Positions 59,736-64,000 of a DNA stretch of 64,000 bases are shown here, one piece after another. Made by a program: the position numbers and the translations under genes. Numbering within the stretch: the stretch's first letter is position 1; each line of letters begins with the position of its first letter. The notes under the pieces were generated by a model that was given only the letters and a program-made list of their open reading frames with translations, had not been told where the DNA came from and ran no database searches. This stretch comes from Siphlonurus alternatus (taxonomy: Eukaryota > Arthropoda > Insecta > Ephemeroptera > Siphlonuridae): contig OX463783.1 in the NCBI GenBank assembly GCA_949825025.1, forward strand, positions 29,037,154 to 29,101,153, read 5' to 3'.

Positions 59736-61268
59736 AAGGTATCACGGATCAGCTGGTTTTTCATTCCCCTTTGATTTAACATGTAAATCTTAGCAAATTC
59801 ACAAAAATTCTGAAATTTTTTGAAAGACAGATTTTAGTACCTGAAAGCCACAGAAAAATTTCAAAATAGTTATTTGAGCCAATTTTTATTTTTTTAGTTT
59901 GTCCATCAGTGGCGTAGCCAGGATTTGTCCAAGGGGGGGGTTCTTCAAGATTGAGAACAGCCCACTGGGGGGTTTGGGGGGCGTAGCCCCCCAATTGCCC
60001 GCCGCAGGTGCGATTTTTTTAAGGACACGCCCCCTTTTTAGGGAAAAATTATGAAAAAATACTATTATAGAGAATGTATGGCTTGATGCAATTTTTTTTT
60101 TAAAATTTATATTTTTTGCACCCCATTTTTTTAATTTCTTTTCAATACGTGCAGTAAGTGCTGCACTAACGTAATAAGTAACAAATAATTTTAGTTAAAT
60201 CAAGTAATTCATCCAATATCCACTTTTATATTATTTTTATTAGTTTCATGATGCGCGATTTTTTTGAAACAGGGACGTGGACTTAATTTTTTTCAATGAA
60301 AAGTTGCAGCAAATTTCTTATATTTGTAAATCGTAAATTATGTACAGTAGTTACAATATTTTTGTCACTACTTTTTCTTATAAAAAAAATATACAAATTA
60401 AAAAAATCAGATTTTTTTAACGTCGGTAATAAATTATATGTATTATGATATAAATGATATATGTACAGTATTATACATTAGACAATAAAACTGGCAATTA
60501 ATTGTAAGATGTAATATATACCTATAATATATAATTAATTAAAAATAATAAAATATTATATATGTATAATTTTTAGTTTTATGCTGAACATCATGCGGGG
60601 AATGTTTTCAACATTTTTTATATTTTTAAATTGTTGTCTACAAAAACATAAATAACTTAATAATGAATACTACATAATATAATAATAATAATAGATCGTT
60701 TTTTTTTTATTCCGTAGACTAGATGTTATATATTATCGATGACGAAAAAAGCAAAAAAGCACATTGGAATTAAATAATAGAATTATAGCATACTTAAGTA
60801 ATCATAATACTGTAGACGGATTTTAAATAAATTAAAGATGTATTTTCTATGTGTTTCGAGGATATGAATTTTTAAAGTTTTTTTTTTTTTAAGAAAATTT
60901 TTCATAAAAATTTATCTAAATCGTATCCGTCGAGTACCATTTTTTGTTATTTTTCCCTCAAAATTTACTAAGGTTCAGCTCTCAAGGGGGGGGTTATAAC
61001 ACCCAAAACCCCCCCCTTGTCTACGCCCCTGTTGTCCATATAATAAAGAATACGGTTTGTCTCTCCATTCAGTACCTGGGTGTATAGCTGTTTAACAACG
61101 GCTTATTCTCAAAAACGAAACAAGAAGAAGAAGTTAGTCTCTCCATGAGAAAGCCCTATGCTGAAAATTAAAAATATTAATAAAAAAAATTGGCTCGAAT
61201 AATTGTTTTTAATTATTTTCTGTGGTTTTCAGGCACTAACATCTGTCTCTCAAAAACATTTTTTGCCA
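59736..61268. mobile_element. Family D-like MITE split by a hAT element, right end lost
   Basis: AAGGTATCACGGATCAGCTG and CACAAAAATTCTGAAATTTT at the left. The right arm resumes after 61031 with CTCCATGAGAAAGCCCTATG and CAGGCACTAACATCTGTCTC, then stops without a TTAA. Confidence 0.75.
59907..61031. mobile_element. Non-autonomous hAT-type transposon, 1.1 kb
   Basis: CAGTGGCGTAGCCAGG at the left and TTGTCTACGCCCCTG at the right. The 8-bp duplication ttgtccat lies at 59899-59906 and 61032-61039. Subterminal G and C runs resemble the other two small hAT elements. The AT-rich interior has no transposase. Confidence 0.93.
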
Positions 61269-61269
61269 G

Positions 61270-61467
61270 AGAATAATGTGAGCACCATTTTGTAATATAT
61301 AAATTTAAAGTGCAAAATTTATACCAATTTAAATGTTTTATTCTCGCTTTTAAATATCTTGTGATGTAACAATTTTAATAGGTCAATTAGCATGATATGA
61401 GGTTAATTGCAGCCAACTGAGACAAATTTAAGTCAGCTGCTCAGCAAGTCTATACGAGCTGCTCCCA
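61270..61467. other. Upstream region of coiled-coil gene
   Basis: AT-rich promoter-side DNA; AGTCAGCTGCTCAGC near 61431. No TATA box recognised. Confidence 0.25.
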
Positions 61468-61500
61468 TCAGTACTTGATTGCCGCACTGGACAGAGGAAG
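61468..61500 (+). promoter_or_regulatory. Candidate initiator and leader exon of coiled-coil gene
   Basis: CATCAGTACTTG contains TCAGT, an arthropod-type initiator. The stretch ends ACAGAGGAAG|GTATGT, a good donor that would join the acceptor ending at 61863. Inference only. Confidence 0.4.
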
Positions 61501-61871
61501 GTATGTTGGTTCAAGTAGTGTTTGTTTATTTTTTTATTTGATTGTTAATTAATTTACTAGAGCTTTGAGGCAAAAGATGTGTTGATTTACAATTTTATGA
61601 GAGGCATTTATACTGTATACTATGTTAATTAAGAGCAGATAGAGTATATGTTATATATTATAATATAATTATATAATATTTTAATTGTAATATTATATTA
61701 TATAAATAATAAGTATATATATAGATGATCCGACCCATATATATGTTAGTAAAGTTCAACGTTCATTATTTCCAAAATTGAAAATAATATTTGCATCAAA
61801 GTCTTATGTAATTTAGATTATTTTTCCATCGATATTTAATTAATACATATTATTTCACCCCAGAATACACC

Positions 61872-63801
61872 ATGGAAATTACGTCACATCTCTTACTAGT
61901 GGTGCTCATGAGTGTTGTGACGTCATCAGCTGGTGTGACGTCACAGAACGAATGGAAGCCTGCACGCTGGCTCAATGAAATAGAACCTCACGATAAAATT
62001 ATCAAGGTACATTAAATTAATAGTAACAATTATATATAAATAAGGGTAAGATTAACACGCTAAATGTTAAAAAAAATAATAACTCACATGAAAATTCTGA
62101 AAATAAAAATTAAAATCTTCCTCCATTGCATGCAGTATTACTAATCTTAAATTACGTGTGGATTCGACTGCGCGCGGCGGCCATCTTGAAATTTATATTA
62201 AGGCTCTTATGGATGGCACCGTTCGGTCTGGACTGTCTGGAGCTTGCATGCATGACACCGTAGTCGGGCGTAAACTTACACTTGTTATACTGTAGCCTGT
62301 ACAGTACATATCCCCTATCAGTAGCTTAAATATCAGATATACAAATTCGAGCTATATTTTAAGTTATAAATTTTGAAAGGTGACTAATTTTACATGGAAA
62401 TTTCATTTCTCCATTTTAAATTAGTCAACTTTAAAAATTCATAACTCAAAAACTAGCTCAAATTTGTATACCTGATATTTTAGCTACTGGTAGGGGATGT
62501 AGAGGAGAACATTTTATTTTTTTTTTTTCACAATTTTTATGTGAGGGATTTTTTTTTTTAACATTGGGCGCGTTACCTTCCCCTTAATTAAGCATGCGTT
62601 ATATGATCCTAAATTGAAAGTAAAATTCTGCTAACATATCTAGGCAGCTATAATAGTATAATATATTATATTTATATATATAATTTATTTCACTTTTCGG
62701 ACTTTGCCGATGTTTGATGTAATCCTTCTGTGTGTAGTATGTTGCGATGGTCACTTATAGTGTTCGTGCACGTCACTAACACTTGCTTGTACTACACATA
62801 TTACTACGTTTCGAGAGTCAACCGCTCTCTTCCTCAGGTGATCTGAGACTAAATACGATGTACCTGAGAGTACTTAGAGATACCTGATATAAAACCTTCT
62901 TACATCGAACACCGGCAAAGGTAAAAGTCCAAAAAGTGAAATAAATTATATATATATTAATTGTCTACACATTGAACGAGGAGGAAATAAGATGTGTTTT
63001 TGAGGTAAAAAGATTAAATTTATTTAGACGTATAAAGGGTGAGTTGAAGACGTCATTTTTCAACTAGGGGGTCGTCTATCCAAATTTGCTATAAAAATAT
63101 CTTGCTTGCTTTATTTTTTTTTCCACCATTTGAAAATAATGTCTAAAAAATTACTTCACAGGTTCAGGAAATAATCAATGCAAGTCTGGCAAAGTTGAAG
63201 CAAGATCTTCGTGATGAATTTTCTCTGCAAATGAAGAACGAATTAAATAAATTACGTGCTGAATATAATCAGGAAAATCAGGATAGATTTCAGGAGATAA
63301 ATCTTAAATTAACTGAGTTAGATACAAAAATTACTCATGTACAAAATAACGATTTAAAATCACAAGTTATCAGTTTGTTAACCACAGTTCATTCTAAAGA
63401 GGCAGATAATACAGCACAGAAAATACACAATAATTTAGTGCAAATAAATAATAATATATCAGAAATAATCGCTAGACATGGTGAATATGATGCTTTTAAT
63501 AAGGAAATTACAATTAAACATAAAGAATTTGAGTTACTTCATTCACAAATTAAAAATCAAACAGAATTAAGGTATCAAAATATCATGGAAAATATAAAAA
63601 CTTTGACTGACAATCAGAAATCTAGCACTTTAAAAGAAATAAAAGATTTAGAAACTATGAAAACTGAAATTAATAATACTATTAGGGAGCAAAAGCAGGA
63701 ATTAGTTTCTTTAATCAATGAATTAAAAAAAGAAGTGGACGTTCTTCGTAATTCAAAAATTTCAGTTGAAGTCAAGACTACAACAATCTCGCCACCGCCG
63801 G
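61872..63801 (+). CDS. Secreted coiled-coil protein, 3' end beyond the window
   Basis: Exons are 61864-62006 (ATG at 61872 in CACCATGG context) and 63162-63801, joined at phase 0; the second ends at a GTAAGT donor in phase 1. So far 258 codons. Residues 1-21 are a signal peptide (MEITSHLLLVVLMSVVTSSA). Residues about 45-250 form a long, Lys/Glu/Asn/Gln-rich helix with heptad spacing (LRAEYNQENQDRFQEINLKL, NNISEIIARHGEYDAFNKEI, REQKQELVSLINELKKEVDV). It ends TTTISPPPG. A signal peptide, coiled coil, short Thr/Pro hinge and phase-1 exit resemble an oligomerising stalk before a lectin domain, and both lectin genes here use phase-1 entry. A C-type lectin domain downstream is thus a guess. The signal-peptide codons contain two TGACGTCA matches. 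Confidence 0.72.
62038..62583. mobile_element. TTAA-type hairpin MITE, family E, copy 3
   Basis: AAGGGTAAGATTAACACGC at the left, CATTGGGCGCGTTACC at the right with TTAA at 62584-62587; the left flank is ATAA. GAGCTATATTTTAAGTTATA and AACTCAAAAACTAGCTC pair inside. It holds about 150 extra bases (62130-62280) including GACTGCGCGCGGCGGCCATC. Confidence 0.78.
62690..62930. repeat. Imperfect inverted repeat around an initiator-like core
   Basis: CACTTTTCGGACTTTGCCGA at 62691 faces GGCAAAGGTAAAAGTCCAAA at 62916, with TTTATATATATAATTTATTT outside the left side and its mirror at the right. Probably another hairpin element. Confidence 0.5.
62966..63068 (+). repeat. Interspersed repeat R, copy 3 (partial)
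   Basis: ACGAGGAGGAAATAAGATGT and GGTGAGTTGAAGACGTC, then TTTTTCAACTAGGG, match the end of copy 2. Confidence 0.6.
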
Positions 63802-63914
63802 GTAAGTTCTATTTTTAACATTAATTTCTACAATTAAATTAATATTTAACATTTATTTATTCTTCCTTCCCTTTCTCTCTCTTTCCTCTTATATCTATCA
63901 CTAGACACATATAC

Positions 63915-64000
63915 CGAACAGCGTAGCGTAGTGGTTTGATCTCTGCCTATCGCTCGGGAGACCCAGGATCGCTTCCTGCCTTGGCTCAGGTGACTTTTCG
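63915..64000 (+). mobile_element. tRNA-derived SINE head, cut by the window end
   Basis: GCGTAGCGTAGTGGTTTGAT resembles an A box and CCCAGGATCGCTTCCTGCC a B box, with GCTCGGGAGAC between. The rest lies outside the window. It differs from the SINE at 25897. Confidence 0.6.

Overview
This window looks like AT-rich nuclear DNA from an invertebrate animal, most likely an arthropod. The evidence is short exons with GT-AG introns, C-type lectin domains of arthropod type, ankyrin/SOCS-box genes, tRNA- and 5S-rRNA-derived short elements, and a very high density of non-autonomous DNA transposons. A crustacean is my guess; the species cannot be read from the sequence.

Five genes lie on the + strand. 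(1) 1055-6213: a small secreted single-domain C-type lectin, five coding exons that join to exactly 163 codons plus stop. (2) 11862-23821 and (3) 31352-35946: paralogous three-exon genes for an ankyrin-repeat protein ending in a SOCS box, of 573 and 564 residues, presumably substrate receptors of a Cullin-5/Elongin BC ubiquitin ligase. (4) 40371-58315: a secreted mucin-lectin whose Thr/Pro domain holds 19 units of a 27-bp coding repeat, followed by a divergent C-type lectin domain; one 5' joining exon was not found. (5) 61872 to beyond 63801: a signal peptide plus a long coiled coil, with the 3' end outside the window.

Nearly everything else is mobile or repetitive. The main components are: a hairpin superfamily that inserts at AT (families A, A2, B, C and a giant relative Q), carrying splice-acceptor-like termini and paired TGACGTCA sites; several TTAA-flanked hairpin families; three hAT-type elements with perfect 8-bp target duplications plus a fourth split by a LINE; pogo/Tigger-like TA-flanked elements; a 5'-truncated non-LTR reverse transcriptase; SINEs; and 5S and 28S rRNA-derived fragments.

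The most striking object is a hierarchical palindrome of about 6.9 kb (13889-20794) filling intron 1 of the first ankyrin/SOCS gene. It has outer inverted arms, inverted arrays of a roughly 130-bp satellite, and two further inner palindromes. The second is a 1.68-kb near-perfect palindrome (45787-47471) with tRNA-like modules in both arms and a third at its centre. Nested insertions give several natural empty sites, so target duplications can be read directly.
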